This document shows, piece by piece, positions 35,580-44,081 of a stretch of DNA of 64,000 nt. Numbering within the stretch: position 1 is the first letter of the stretch; every line of letters begins with the position of its first letter. Source of the stretch: Brevundimonas pishanensis (GTDB taxonomy: Bacteria; Pseudomonadota; Alphaproteobacteria; Caulobacterales; Caulobacteraceae). The stretch is taken from assembly GCF_022750635.1 (NCBI RefSeq), contig NZ_JAJKBG010000005.1, positions 1 through 64,000 on the forward strand, given 5' to 3'. The position numbers and the translations under genes are program-made. The notes beneath the pieces were generated by a model, which was not told where the DNA came from, did no database searches, and was given only the letters and a program-made list of their open reading frames with translations.

Positions 35580-36264
35580 CCCACTCCATGATCCATTCGC
35601 CCGCCACGGGGCCGTTTTGTTTGCGCAAAAGTTCGAGTTTGAAGGCAGGAAGACCGGGTGCTCCCGCCGAAAGCGGCTGTGCCGAGGACAATGTGGGCGA
35701 CACCTTCCACCGGCTCTGCGCGGCGCTGGCACGGGGCTGGGCACCGGCGCGGGCAATGAAGGCAGGCCGCCCGCCCTCGCTGGCAGCAAGGTTCAGCCGT
35801 CGACTGGCGGTCAGGGTAAAGGCCGGATGCTCGCCCCAACTGCTCAGAATCACGGCACCAAAAGCCCCGCTGCGCAGCGCATCCTCACCCACCGCCAAAA
35901 GGGCCGTGGCGCTGGAGGCTTCGATCAGCAAAAGCTGTGACGGCTCCAGTCCCCAGCCCTGCAATCCCGGTCCATAGGGCAGGCCCGTCTCGCCATTGCG
36001 CCGCCCCTCAAACGCCCACAGGAACGGTCCCTTGGAGGCCCGCATCGCCATGCCTAGCGCCATGCCGTCAGCACACAGCACATCCCCGGCACTGGCATAA
36101 ATTTCATGCACGGCCTCCAGCCCCAAAAGGCCTACGCGCTCGTCGAGCGACGGCATACCCACCCTAAAGCCGTCATTTTCCTTACCGCGGACCCGCACGC
36201 CCGCACCCGCCCCCTTCAGGGACAGCCGCTCGCGCAGGCGTTGGATTTCGACGGAGGACGACAT
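35488..36264 (-). CDS. imuA: SOS mutagenesis protein ImuA
   Basis: A RecA-like/SulA-related accessory protein of the ImuABC mutasome, 258 residues. It starts MSSSVEIQRLRERL and includes GLLGLEAVHEIYASAGDVLCADGMALGMA and a central QLLLIEASSATALLAVGEDALRSGAFGAVIL region, typical of alphaproteobacterial ImuA. It heads the operon imuA-imuB-dnaE2. A LexA box (GTTC-N7-GTTC) lies 19 nt upstream of its start codon. Confidence 0.92.
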   Translation of the reverse strand: MSSSVEIQRLRERLSLKGAGAGVRVRGKENDGFRVGMPSLDERVGLLGLEAVHEIYASAGDVLCADGMALGMAMRASKGPFLWAFEGRRNGETGLPYGPGLQGWGLEPSQLLLIEASSATALLAVGEDALRSGAFGAVILSSWGEHPAFTLTASRRLNLAASEGGRPAFIARAGAQPRASAAQSRWKVSPTLSSAQPLSAGAPGLPAFKLELLRKQNGPVAGEWIMEWDGERRIFVTPQVSGRLVSVPADRSAIIRAA

Positions 36265-36282
36265 GATCGGGCGGTACGAAAT

Positions 36283-36297
36283 GTTCTCTAAATGTTC
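36283..36297 (-). promoter_or_regulatory. LexA (SOS) box before imuA
   Basis: GTTC-TCTAAAT-GTTC matches the alphaproteobacterial LexA consensus GTTC-N7-GTTC exactly. It lies 19-33 nt upstream of the imuA start, where LexA would block transcription of imuA-imuB-dnaE2 until DNA damage. Confidence 0.9.
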
Positions 36298-36460
36298 TCA
36301 TTCCTATACCGCCGCACGGGGGAGGCGAGTCAAGCACTGCGCAAGGGAAGTGACTGGGTCTGTCAGGAGGAAATTGCGTGCAGACTACAGATTCCGCTCG
36401 GGGAATCCCGTTTCGAAAAAGACTCGAATTTCAAAAGATTGAAGGATCTTTGATCCAAAA

Positions 36461-36497
36461 ATGGAAAACCCCTCGTCGCGGTAACGATGAGGGGTTC
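36461..36497 (-). terminator. Terminator after tRNA-Ala copy 1
   Basis: AACCCCTCGTCG (36467-36478) pairs with CGATGAGGGGTT (36485-36496). On the minus strand a T-rich tail (TTTTCCATTTTT) follows. It begins 2 nt after the tRNA CCA end. Confidence 0.85.
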
Positions 36498-36498
36498 A

Positions 36499-36574
<76 letters not shown>

Positions 36575-36627
36575 GGACCTTTAGGGTCTGGATGGAGGAA
36601 CCTTGGCAAAAAGGTGCTTCCATAAAA

Positions 36628-36663
36628 TGGAAAACCCCTCGCCGCGTTAGCGACGAGGGGTTC
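36628..36663 (-). terminator. Terminator after tRNA-Ala copy 2
   Basis: AACCCCTCG (36633-36641) pairs with CGAGGGGTT (36654-36662). It is a near copy of the terminator of the other tRNA-Ala and also sits 2 nt after the CCA end. Confidence 0.82.
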
Positions 36664-36664
36664 A

Positions 36665-36740
<76 letters not shown>

Positions 36741-36864
36741 AAACCTTTCGGTCGGTCCCGACGGTGCCTGTGGCCCCGTTGAGGTGGCGGAAACTAGGGA
36801 GTTCCGACCGGAAGGTCAAGCGGTTCTGAAAACTTTTTTCCGCTTAGTTTTCAGAACCTTGTTT

Positions 36865-37326
36865 TTACTCGTCGTCGAGCGAAGGCTTGGTCAGTTCGTC
36901 GTCCAGACCGTCGTCGTCTTCGTCTTCGATGAACGGCACAGAGTCGTCATCATCGTCGAGGACATCGTCGTCATCGCCGTCGGTGGTGCCGAGGCCAGCG
37001 TCATCGCCGGTCGGGTCGGCATCGTCGTCGTCGTCCGGCGTCAGGATCGGTTCGTGACCTTCCTGATCGATTTCCGGAGTGGACGCTTCGATGTCCTCTT
37101 CCTCTTCTTCATCACCGTCGACCGACTTGTCGGCGACTTGATCTTCGTTGTCTTCGTCGGCGGCATAACCGGCACCGCGACGGACACGGCGGCTCTTCAG
37201 AGCCTCTTCCATCGGGTCGAACTCGGTTTCGCACTTCGGGCAGCGTGCCGGGCGACGGTTCAGGTCGTAGAATTTGGCCTGGCAGTTCGGGCAGAGCTGC
37301 TTTTGGCCCAGTTCGGGATTAGCCAC
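36865..37326 (-). CDS. TIGR02300 family protein (zinc ribbon with acidic tail)
   Basis: A 153-residue protein beginning at GTG 37326 with AAGG 8 nt upstream. The N-terminal [22 protein letters not shown] and [13 protein letters not shown] contain two CxxC pairs, a zinc ribbon. The rest is extremely acidic, with runs of four to five Asp or Glu, and probably disordered. The family is restricted to Alphaproteobacteria and its function is unknown. It diverges from aroA over 140 bp. Confidence 0.88.
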   Translation of the reverse strand: MANPELGQKQLCPNCQAKFYDLNRRPARCPKCETEFDPMEEALKSRRVRRGAGYAADEDNEDQVADKSVDGDEEEEEDIEASTPEIDQEGHEPILTPDDDDDADPTGDDAGLGTTDGDDDDVLDDDDDSVPFIEDEDDDGLDDELTKPSLDDE

Positions 37327-37466
37327 GGAATAAACCTTCGGCGGGAGTTGAGTTGATACTCGGGAAATCGGGCGGCTCCCTTGCCACCCGAAACGGCCAC
37401 TGTCAAAAGCCTTATGTGACGCGACTGCGTCCTGTTTTCCAGATATTATCGGAGCCAAGTAGCCGG

Positions 37467-38783
37467 GTGACGACTTCTCAGACGTTTATTGCCTCTCCAT
37501 CTGGCCCTCTTCAGGGTGTGGTCAAGGCCCCCGGTGACAAGTCAATCTCCCATAGAAGTCTGATCTTTGGCGGTCTTGCCGAGGGTGTGACAGAGATTGA
37601 TGGGCTGCTGGAAGGCGAAGATATTTTGGCGACCGGACGGGCTATGTCCTCGCTCGGCGCGACGGTCGAAAAACTTGACCAAGGTCGATGGAAAGTGATC
37701 GGCAAGGGCCGATTGCAGTCCCCGCAAGACCTGATCGACTGTGGAAACGCCGGAACGGGCGTGCGCCTGCTGATGGGGGCAGTGGCGGGTTATCCCATCA
37801 CCGCGACCTTTGATGGCGACGTCTCGCTGCGCAAACGCCCGATGAAGCGCGTGACCGGTCCGCTGGCTCAGATGGGGGCAAGATTCGATTGGAAGGCGGA
37901 CGAGGATCGCGTTCCGGTGGCTGTCAACGGCGGTGAACTGGTTGCCATCGACTATACCCAGAGCGTCGCATCGGCCCAGGTCAAATCGGCCATCCTGCTG
38001 GCGGCATTGAACGCGCAGGGGACAACGCGCGTGACAGAACCCGAAAAGAGCCGTGACCATACCGAGCGTATGCTGACGGCCTTCGGGGCCAAGGTGGATG
38101 TTCAGGAAGTCGGCGAAGGCTGGATCATTTCGCTGGAAGGCGGGCAGCCGTTGCGGGGCACCAAGGTGTCTGTGCCGGGTGATCCGTCATCGGCAGCCTT
38201 CCCGCTGGCGGCAGCGCTGATCGTTCCAGGTTCAGAAGTGACGGTCGAGGGCGTGATGCTCAACCCGCTGCGAACCGGCCTGTTCGACACCTGGATCGAA
38301 ATGGGTGCGGACCTGACGATTTCGAACCGCCGGACCTCGGGTGGTGAAGAGATTGGCGACATCACGGCCCGTTATTCCAAGCTCAAGGGCGTCGTCGTGC
38401 CGGAAATGCGCGCCGCCGCCATGATCGATGAGTATCCCATCCTTGCCGCCACCGCCGCCTTTGCCGAGGGCCAGACCGTCATGCGTGGCATCGGCGAGAT
38501 GCGCGTGAAGGAAAGCGACCGCATCGCCCTGATGACGGCAGGCCTTAAGGCTTGCGGCGTCGAGGTCGAGGAAGAGCCTGAAGGCTTCATCGTCACCGGT
38601 GGTCCGGTAAAGGGTGGGGCGACGGTTGAAACCGCCCACGATCACCGCATCGCCATGAGCCATCTGGTGCTGGGTCTGGCTGCGGAGGCTCCGGTGTCAG
38701 TGCTGGACCCTGAGATGATCGCCACTTCCTTCCCCGGTTTCGTCACCCTGATGAACGGGCTGGGCGCGAAGATCGGCGTATGA
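37467..38783 (+). CDS. aroA: 3-phosphoshikimate 1-carboxyvinyltransferase (EPSP synthase)
   Basis: AroA joins shikimate-3-phosphate and phosphoenolpyruvate in the chorismate pathway. Motifs seen are [49 protein letters not shown] and [10 protein letters not shown]. The sequence is of the class II (CP4-like) kind rather than the E. coli kind; where the Agrobacterium CP4 enzyme has an Ala in GNAAT, this protein has Gly, the usual glyphosate-sensitive state (inference). GTG 37467 is the best start; the frame is open further upstream without family similarity. Its stop overlaps the next gene by 4 nt. Confidence 0.95.
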   Translation: MTTSQTFIASPSGPLQGVVKAPGDKSISHRSLIFGGLAEGVTEIDGLLEGEDILATGRAMSSLGATVEKLDQGRWKVIGKGRLQSPQDLIDCGNAGTGVRLLMGAVAGYPITATFDGDVSLRKRPMKRVTGPLAQMGARFDWKADEDRVPVAVNGGELVAIDYTQSVASAQVKSAILLAALNAQGTTRVTEPEKSRDHTERMLTAFGAKVDVQEVGEGWIISLEGGQPLRGTKVSVPGDPSSAAFPLAAALIVPGSEVTVEGVMLNPLRTGLFDTWIEMGADLTISNRRTSGGEEIGDITARYSKLKGVVVPEMRAAAMIDEYPILAATAAFAEGQTVMRGIGEMRVKESDRIALMTAGLKACGVEVEEEPEGFIVTGGPVKGGATVETAHDHRIAMSHLVLGLAAEAPVSVLDPEMIATSFPGFVTLMNGLGAKIGV

Positions 38784-39136
38784 AGACACGCCGCAGAGTT
38801 CCGTCATCCAGAGAGGGTTTAGGGCTAGGAGCAGTATTCTGCGGTGTGGCGCTTCTATTATGGTGCGTTGGGTCTTGGATTGATCTTAGGGATGGCAAGA
38901 CTTGGCACTACACTAAGGCTCGTTATGCCTCAGTGCATGACGAGCGGGGCCGGTATGTCGGCGGCATGTACGTTTACCCCATAGACGCTCTATCGAATTC
39001 GAGAGGTTTCAAGATGGTCGTAGTCTATCGAGGCGTAATGCCCGCGATTTTCTTAGGGACCTTCTTCATCGTCTTGGGTTTGGGCTGGGCTGTTCAGAGA
39101 GGAATGCACTCTCGACCTGATACCAACCGCCTCTAG
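38780..39136 (+). CDS. Small membrane protein of unknown function
   Basis: A 118-residue protein with two predicted transmembrane helices ([19 protein letters not shown], about residues 14-32, and [21 protein letters not shown], about 85-105) and a basic N-terminus. The loop between them contains [19 protein letters not shown] do not recognise the family. Codon use is more relaxed and the GC content lower than in aroA or cmk. The ATG overlaps the aroA stop by 4 nt, so it is probably translated by coupling, but it interrupts the conserved aroA-cmk order and may be a later insertion. Confidence 0.65.
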   Translation: MKTRRRVPSSREGLGLGAVFCGVALLLWCVGSWIDLRDGKTWHYTKARYASVHDERGRYVGGMYVYPIDALSNSRGFKMVVVYRGVMPAIFLGTFFIVLGLGWAVQRGMHSRPDTNRL

Positions 39137-39142
39137 CAATGA

Positions 39143-39168
39143 GACGGATCCTTGAAGAATGATCCGTC
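39143..39168 (+). promoter_or_regulatory. Hairpin enclosing the start codon of the 90-residue membrane protein gene
   Basis: GACGGATC (39143-39150) and GATCCGTC (39161-39168) are perfect complements; the loop CTTGAAGAAT contains the presumed ribosome site GAAGA and the first base pairs of the ATG. It may limit initiation. Confidence 0.4.
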
Positions 39169-39431
39169 GGCCAAAAGCGCTTCGGTTACATGTTCAGAAT
39201 GCGCTGGCGGTTGTCTTTTTGACGTGGCTGTCGTGGGCCTCTGTACATGGACTTTGGAAGGTCTTGTCTACCGGCACCATCAAGGGGCGGCGCGGTCCAG
39301 ACATCAACGTTAGCGAGAACCCTCTTGTCTTTTGGGGCTTAAGCGGCTTTTTCGGGCTCGGAACCATCCTAGTCGGCGGTGTGGCAGTGTTTTATCTGTG
39401 GATCGCCGTTCGTAACATCTCCAGAAAGTAG
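39159..39431 (+). CDS. Small membrane protein of unknown function
   Basis: A 90-residue protein with two hydrophobic helices (ALAVVFLTWLSWASVHGLW, about residues 15-33, and GFFGLGTILVGGVAVFYLWI, about 63-82), of no family I recognise. It has the same general build as the preceding 118-residue protein and similar base composition, so the two may be related or were inserted together. Its start codon lies within an 8-bp hairpin. Its 3' end overlaps an open frame leading into cmk. Confidence 0.6.
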   Translation: MIRRPKALRLHVQNALAVVFLTWLSWASVHGLWKVLSTGTIKGRRGPDINVSENPLVFWGLSGFFGLGTILVGGVAVFYLWIAVRNISRK

Positions 39432-40086
39432 ACCTCTGTCCCAGTCTCTCGTCATTGCCGTTGATGGACCCGCTGCTTCCGGCAAGGGCACCATCGCCTC
39501 GCGTCTGGCCGCTCATTTTGGCCTGCCGTACCTCGATACGGGACTGCTTTACCGTGCCGTGGGTATGGGCGTGCTGGCGCAAGGTGGCGATCTGGATGAC
39601 GAGGCGGTTGCTGCGGCTGTGGCGGGTGCGCTGGACCCGTCGGGTCTGTCCGACGATGCCAGCCTGACCACGGGCGAAGCCGGTGAGGCCGCCAGCCGCG
39701 TGGCCAGCCATCCGGCGGTGCGCGCGGCCCTGTTGAAGCTTCAGCGCGATTTTGCCGCTCAAGCGGGCGGGGCAGTGCTGGACGGTCGTGACATCGGCAC
39801 CGTGATTGTGCCGGATGCGCCAGCGAAACTGTTTGTGACAGCCTCTGCCGAAGTGCGCGCCGAGCGTCGTTGGAAACAGTTGACGGCGCGGGGTATCGAA
39901 ATTTCCTACGAGGATATGCTGGCCGATATCCGCAAACGCGACGCCCGCGATGCCGGTCGCGATTCCGCGCCGATGGTCCAAGCGGACGACGCTATCTTGC
40001 TGGATACGACCGATATGGGTATAGAAGCGGCCTTCGATGCGGCCCGCCGCATTGTCGAGACAGCGCGAGCCAAGCACGGTCTCTGA
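39379..40086 (+). CDS. cmk: Cytidylate kinase
   Basis: Cmk phosphorylates CMP and dCMP. The P-loop VIAVDGPAASGKGTIASRL, DTGLLYRAVGM, GRDIGTVIVPDA and the lid region EVRAERRWKQL are all present, followed by DLPVMVQADDA-like SAPMVQADDAILLDTT. The conserved protein begins two to four residues before VIAVDG, but no ATG, GTG or TTG is found there. The coordinates use a GTG at 39379 that lies inside the upstream gene; a CTG at 39436 would give the family-like start (216 residues). rpsA follows, the usual cmk-rpsA order. Confidence 0.9.
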   Translation: MWQCFICGSPFVTSPESRPLSQSLVIAVDGPAASGKGTIASRLAAHFGLPYLDTGLLYRAVGMGVLAQGGDLDDEAVAAAVAGALDPSGLSDDASLTTGEAGEAASRVASHPAVRAALLKLQRDFAAQAGGAVLDGRDIGTVIVPDAPAKLFVTASAEVRAERRWKQLTARGIEISYEDMLADIRKRDARDAGRDSAPMVQADDAILLDTTDMGIEAAFDAARRIVETARAKHGL

Positions 40087-40311
40087 TCATCAAGGTCCGG
40101 ATGTCCAGGATATCCCCGCCCGATCAGACCCATCGTCCTTAGTAATTTCAACGCACTGATCCTCGGCAGCCGTGGGCGTTACGGGTTTGATTCAAGCCGC
40201 CTAGGCGTGCGCCCCGTATCGTCCAACCTTCCGAAAACCGAATTCACCCCCTTCGCGTTCAGCTGCGTGCAGCCAGACGCAAAGACCCTTCCCATCAACC
40301 CCAAGAGTCAT

Positions 40312-42009
40312 ATGACCGAAACCTTTAACCCCACCCGCGATGATTTCGCCGCTCTGCTCGACGAACAACTGCAAGGCCGCGACCTTGGCGAAGGCCAAGT
40401 CGTTCACGGTCGCGTTGTCGGCATCGAAAAAGACATCGTCATCATCGACGTCGGCCTGAAGACCGAAGGCCGTATCGCCATGCGCGAATTCGGCCAAGGC
40501 GAAGGCGCTGTCCTGCCGAAGGTCGGCGACAACGTCGAAGTTTACCTGGAGCGCGTCGAGAACGCGATGGGTGAAGCCGTCATCAGCCGCGACAAAGCCC
40601 GTCGTGAAGAAGCCTGGACCCGTCTGGAAGCTGTCTTCGCTGAAGGCCAGCCGGTCAACGGTGCTATCGTCGGCCGCGTCAAGGGTGGTTTCACTGTTGA
40701 TCTGGGCGGTGCTTCGGCCTTCCTGCCGGGTTCGCAAGTCGACATCCGTCCGGTTCGCGACGTCACCCCGCTGATGGGCAAAGAACAACCGTTCGCCATC
40801 CTGAAGATGGACCGTCCGCGCGGCAACATCGTTGTCTCGCGTCGTGCGATCCTGGAAGAAGCCCGCGCTGAACAGCGCACCGAACTGGTCGGCCAACTGG
40901 CCGAGGGTGAAATCCGCGAAGGCGTCGTCAAGAACATCACCGACTACGGTGCGTTCGTTGACCTGGGCGGTATCGACGGCCTGCTGCACGTCACCGACAT
41001 GTCGTGGAAGCGCGTGTCGCACCCGTCGCAAGTTCTGGCTGTTGGCGACACCGTCAAGGTTCAGATCGTCAAGATCAACCCGGACACCCAACGTATCTCG
41101 CTGGGCATGAAGCAGCTGCAGTCGGATCCGTGGGATGGTGTTGAAGCCAAGTACCCGGTCGGTGCCAAGTACACCGGTCGCATCACCAACATCACTGACT
41201 ACGGCGCATTCGTTGAGCTGGAAGCCGGTGTTGAAGGTCTGGTCCACGTTTCGGAAATGTCCTGGACCAAGAAGAACGTCCACCCGGGCAAGATCGTCTC
41301 CACCTCGCAAGAAGTGGACGTCATCGTTCTGGACGTCGACAGCGCCAAGCGCCGTATCTCGCTGGGCCTGAAGCAAGCTCAAGCCAACCCGTGGGAAGCC
41401 TTCGTTGAAGCTCACCCGATCGGCTCGACCGTTGAAGGTGAAGTGAAGAACGCCACCGAGTTCGGCCTGTTCATCGGCCTGGACAACGACATCGACGGCA
41501 TGGTCCACCTGTCGGACCTGGACTGGAACGTGTCGGGCGAAGAAGCCATCCAACGCTACCGTAAGGGCGAGGTCATCAAGGCCAAGGTCCTCGACGTTGA
41601 CGTTGAGAAGGAACGCGTCTCGCTGGGCGTCAAGCAACTGGGTGCTGACCCGATGGAAGGCGACGTCTACAAGCGTGGCCAACAAATCACCGTCACCGTT
41701 TCGGCAATCGAAACCGGCGGCATCGAAGTCAAGTTCGGTGAAGAAGACGCTCTGGTCACCGCCTTCATCCGCAAGTCGGACCTGTCGCGCGACCGTAACG
41801 AGCAACGTCCGGAACGCTTCAACGTCGGCGATCGTATCGACGCCATGATCACCACCGTCGACAAGGCTACCCGCCGCGTTTCGGTGTCGGTCAAGGCACT
41901 CGAAATGAAGGACGAACAAGAAGCTATCGAGCAGTTCGGTTCGTCGGACTCGGGCGCTTCGCTCGGCGACATCCTGGGCGCCGCTCTGAAGAACGCTTCG
42001 AAGGACTAA
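40312..42009 (+). CDS. rpsA: 30S ribosomal protein S1
   Basis: S1 binds mRNA on the 30S subunit and helps initiation. The 565-residue protein has six S1 OB-fold repeats, visible as recurrent GVVKNITDYGAFVDLGGIDGLLH-like and RITNITDYGAFVELEAGVEG-like units spaced about 85 residues apart. ATG 40312 follows AAGAG by about 6 nt. Codon use is strongly biased, as expected. A strong terminator follows. Confidence 0.97.
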   Translation: MTETFNPTRDDFAALLDEQLQGRDLGEGQVVHGRVVGIEKDIVIIDVGLKTEGRIAMREFGQGEGAVLPKVGDNVEVYLERVENAMGEAVISRDKARREEAWTRLEAVFAEGQPVNGAIVGRVKGGFTVDLGGASAFLPGSQVDIRPVRDVTPLMGKEQPFAILKMDRPRGNIVVSRRAILEEARAEQRTELVGQLAEGEIREGVVKNITDYGAFVDLGGIDGLLHVTDMSWKRVSHPSQVLAVGDTVKVQIVKINPDTQRISLGMKQLQSDPWDGVEAKYPVGAKYTGRITNITDYGAFVELEAGVEGLVHVSEMSWTKKNVHPGKIVSTSQEVDVIVLDVDSAKRRISLGLKQAQANPWEAFVEAHPIGSTVEGEVKNATEFGLFIGLDNDIDGMVHLSDLDWNVSGEEAIQRYRKGEVIKAKVLDVDVEKERVSLGVKQLGADPMEGDVYKRGQQITVTVSAIETGGIEVKFGEEDALVTAFIRKSDLSRDRNEQRPERFNVGDRIDAMITTVDKATRRVSVSVKALEMKDEQEAIEQFGSSDSGASLGDILGAALKNASKD

Positions 42010-42062
42010 TCCTTCGAAATGCAGCCTGAGCCGTAGCGCCTAGGCGCTATGACAAGGGATGA

Positions 42063-42098
42063 AGGGTGACCGGAGCGATCCGGTCACCCTTTTTCTTT
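42063..42098 (+). terminator. Intrinsic terminator after rpsA
   Basis: AGGGTGACCGG (42063-42073), AGCGAT loop, CCGGTCACCCT (42080-42090), then a T-rich run (TTTTTCTTT). Confidence 0.93.
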
Positions 42099-42247
42099 GC
42101 CTGCCGCGGAAAAGGGTAATTCAGAGGTTAATCGCCGAAAATCGTTATGCGAGATGCTTTTTACCCCTTTCTTCCAAGGGCATCAGGTGTTTAGGTGTCA
42201 TTCCGATGATGGCGATAACGCCGAAGAAGCACGGGCGGGGGCCTTGA

Positions 42248-42538
42248 ATGATCAAGTCCGAACTGATCGAAAAGCTTGCAGCGGAAAACCTGCACCTCAC
42301 ACATGCGGAGGTCGAGCGGGTGGTTAATGTAATCCTTGGCCAGATGACGAATGCGCTCTCCGACGGTGGTCGTGTAGAGCTTCGCGGCTTCGGTGCCTTC
42401 TCGGTTCGCAGCCGCCCTGCACGATCGGGCCGCAATCCCCGCACGGGTGAAACCGTCGAAGTTCCGGCCAAGGCCGTGCCCTTTTTCAAGAGCGGCAAGG
42501 AACTTAGGCTGCGCCTCAACGCTTCTGGGGACGCCTGA
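42248..42538 (+). CDS. ihfB: Integration host factor subunit beta
   Basis: A 96-residue DNA-bending protein of the HU/IHF family. It starts [17 protein letters not shown] and has [28 protein letters not shown] with the DNA-wrapping arm (RNPRTG). The start and the KSELIEKL helix fit the beta subunit rather than alpha or HU. It would pair with IhfA encoded elsewhere and assist sigma-54 promoters. The position after rpsA is conserved in Proteobacteria. A 238-bp spacer upstream carries the rpsA terminator and its own promoter. Confidence 0.93.
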   Translation: MIKSELIEKLAAENLHLTHAEVERVVNVILGQMTNALSDGGRVELRGFGAFSVRSRPARSGRNPRTGETVEVPAKAVPFFKSGKELRLRLNASGDA

Positions 42539-42608
42539 TTTCCTTTAGGAAGTCCGGTGATTATCTTTAGGCGCGGCGATAGCCGTGTCTGACCCTAAGG
42601 AGAGCCCC

Positions 42609-43016
42609 ATGAGCCTGGGTGGCGAATTCAAAGAATTTATTGCGCGCGGTAACGTCGTCGACCTGGCGGTCGGCGTGATCATCGGCGGCGCATTCGGGAA
42701 GATCGTCACCAGCTTGGTGGATCAGATTGTGATGCCGCCGATTGGCTGGCTGATCGGTGGCGTGGATTTCGCCAACCTCAAATACACCCTTCCGGTAAGC
42801 CCGTTGAATCCGACCGGTGAGCCGGCGGTGATTGAATACGGTGCCTTCATCAACACCTGCATCCAGTTCCTCATCGTGGCCTTCGTGATCTTCATGATGG
42901 TGAAGATGGTCAACAAACTGCGCCGCGAGCAGGCGGCAGAGCCGGAAGCCACTGCGCCCACGCCGACGGAGGCCCTGCTGGTCGAGATCCGCGACGAGCT
43001 GAAAAGGCGTCCATAA
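42609..43016 (+). CDS. mscL: Large-conductance mechanosensitive channel
   Basis: MscL opens under membrane tension to release solutes on osmotic downshock. Helix 1 is [20 protein letters not shown] with the usual N-terminal KEFIARG; the periplasmic loop and helix 2 ([19 protein letters not shown]) and the C-terminal helix follow, 135 residues in all. AAGGAG ends 6 nt before ATG 42609; the frame is open from a GTG 24 nt upstream but that contains the ribosome site. Confidence 0.95.
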   Translation: MSLGGEFKEFIARGNVVDLAVGVIIGGAFGKIVTSLVDQIVMPPIGWLIGGVDFANLKYTLPVSPLNPTGEPAVIEYGAFINTCIQFLIVAFVIFMMVKMVNKLRREQAAEPEATAPTPTEALLVEIRDELKRRP

Positions 43017-43040
43017 GGCGCGACTGGCCTTTCAGACATG

Positions 43041-43075
43041 AAAACGGCCACCGGAGGGATCCGGTGGCCGTTTTT
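43041..43075. terminator. Bidirectional terminator
   Basis: A-rich run, ACGGCCACCGG (43044-43054), AGGGAT, CCGGTGGCCGT, T-rich run. It separates mscL from the convergent 3D-domain gene. Confidence 0.93.
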
Positions 43076-43108
43076 CATTATCTGCCGTCTCTCAAGCGGG
43101 GAGGGCGC

Positions 43109-43663
43109 TTATTTGGAGGCGTTTTCCCAAGCGGGCGGACAACCGTCGAAGTCGCCTGCGTCAACTACAGTCAGCGTCTTCATGTTGAAAGGCATCGCCG
43201 GACGCATCGATTGGCGGCCGTGACCGGTGTAAAGGTCGATCTTGTTGCCACGGATCGCGCCACCGGTATCGGATGCGTACCAGTAACCGTCATGGACCGA
43301 GCCGTCCGGCATGCGCAGGCCGACCGTTTCACGAATAAACAGGCGGGTGCGGCGCGGGATAACGCGCGGGTCGGTTGCTACGGTGCGCATGGCGACCGGA
43401 CGGCATCCCAGAGAATCGTTGCCGGTCGCTCCACCACCACCTGCATGATACAGGCGGATCGAGGCGCGCCAGTCGGGATCGGCTTCCATGTGGGTCTTTT
43501 GCTCGTCGGTCAGTGCAACTGCGACGGCGTCGGTTCCCGCTTCTGCGGCGGCTTCAACGATAGCGGCGTCTTGGGCGACGACAGCTTCGTATGGGACAGG
43601 TTCACTCGTACCGGCGAACGACATGGCCCAAAGGGCAGCCAGAGCGGCAACCGCATTTAACAT
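43109..43663 (-). CDS. 3D domain protein (MltA-like fold), exported
   Basis: The C-terminal half is a 3D domain: RVIPRRTRLFIRETVGLRMPDG, then ASDTGGAIRGNKIDLYTG with the three conserved aspartates. Such domains occur in lytic transglycosylases and Rpf-like muralytic enzymes, so a wall-active role is likely. The N-terminal hydrophobic stretch LNAVAALAALWAMSFAG is signal-like. Start choice is poor: ATG 43663 places the signal first, ATG 43693 and TTG 43735 are also open, and none has a clear ribosome site. Active-site acidity beyond the aspartates cannot be judged. Confidence 0.78.
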   Translation of the reverse strand: MLNAVAALAALWAMSFAGTSEPVPYEAVVAQDAAIVEAAAEAGTDAVAVALTDEQKTHMEADPDWRASIRLYHAGGGGATGNDSLGCRPVAMRTVATDPRVIPRRTRLFIRETVGLRMPDGSVHDGYWYASDTGGAIRGNKIDLYTGHGRQSMRPAMPFNMKTLTVVDAGDFDGCPPAWENASK

Positions 43664-43735
43664 GGAGGCATCATTTGGCAGCACCGACACCATTACCCCG
43701 TCGGCAGCGAGGCTTTTGACGGCAAATTGTGGCAA

Positions 43736-44081
43736 AATAGTGTTAGTTGAGATTAGCCATCGGTCGCATATGGATGAGGGCGGAATTGCGACAGCAACAC
43801 TTGCAGTTGAGATAGCAAACCAGACCTGTTCGAATGCAGTATTCGTCGTATATGCTCATCTTACACTCAACGTTATGACGCAGATTTAATCAGATAACGG
43901 GTTCATGAAACCTTTATTTGCAAGATTTTCATTCGTAAACGGCATTGATCTGTGCATACAGATTTCTTTAACCGGCGCGGATGGCGCCATTCCCCGTTCG
44001 TCAAACGGCGGAGCAGTGGCGGTAGGGCGATGAATGGAGTAGATCGGCACACGATTTCACCCTTTCCACCGGGAAAACGCC
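43736..44081. other. 346-bp divergent intergenic region
   Basis: No credible gene. The middle is AT-rich and should hold the promoters of the 3D-domain gene (minus) and the S1/P1 nuclease gene (plus). AGTTGAGAT occurs twice (near 43744 and 43805) and a small CCGTT/AACGG inverted repeat lies at 43994-44008. No known operator is recognised. Confidence 0.5.

Noticed and set aside
37353..37466. An upstream extension of the aroA frame
   Set aside because: The added 38 codons lie in the divergent promoter region, have no family similarity and lack a ribosome site; GTG 37467 gives the normal AroA length.
40201..41919. A 572-codon open frame on the minus strand opposite rpsA
   Set aside because: It is the mirror of six repeated, codon-biased S1 domains; its repeats are the reverse of the S1 repeats and no family resemblance is seen.
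43488..43889. A plus-strand frame of 133 codons running from the 3D-domain gene into the spacer
   Set aside because: Its first half mirrors the 3D-domain gene and its remainder has no ribosome site or recognisable motif.
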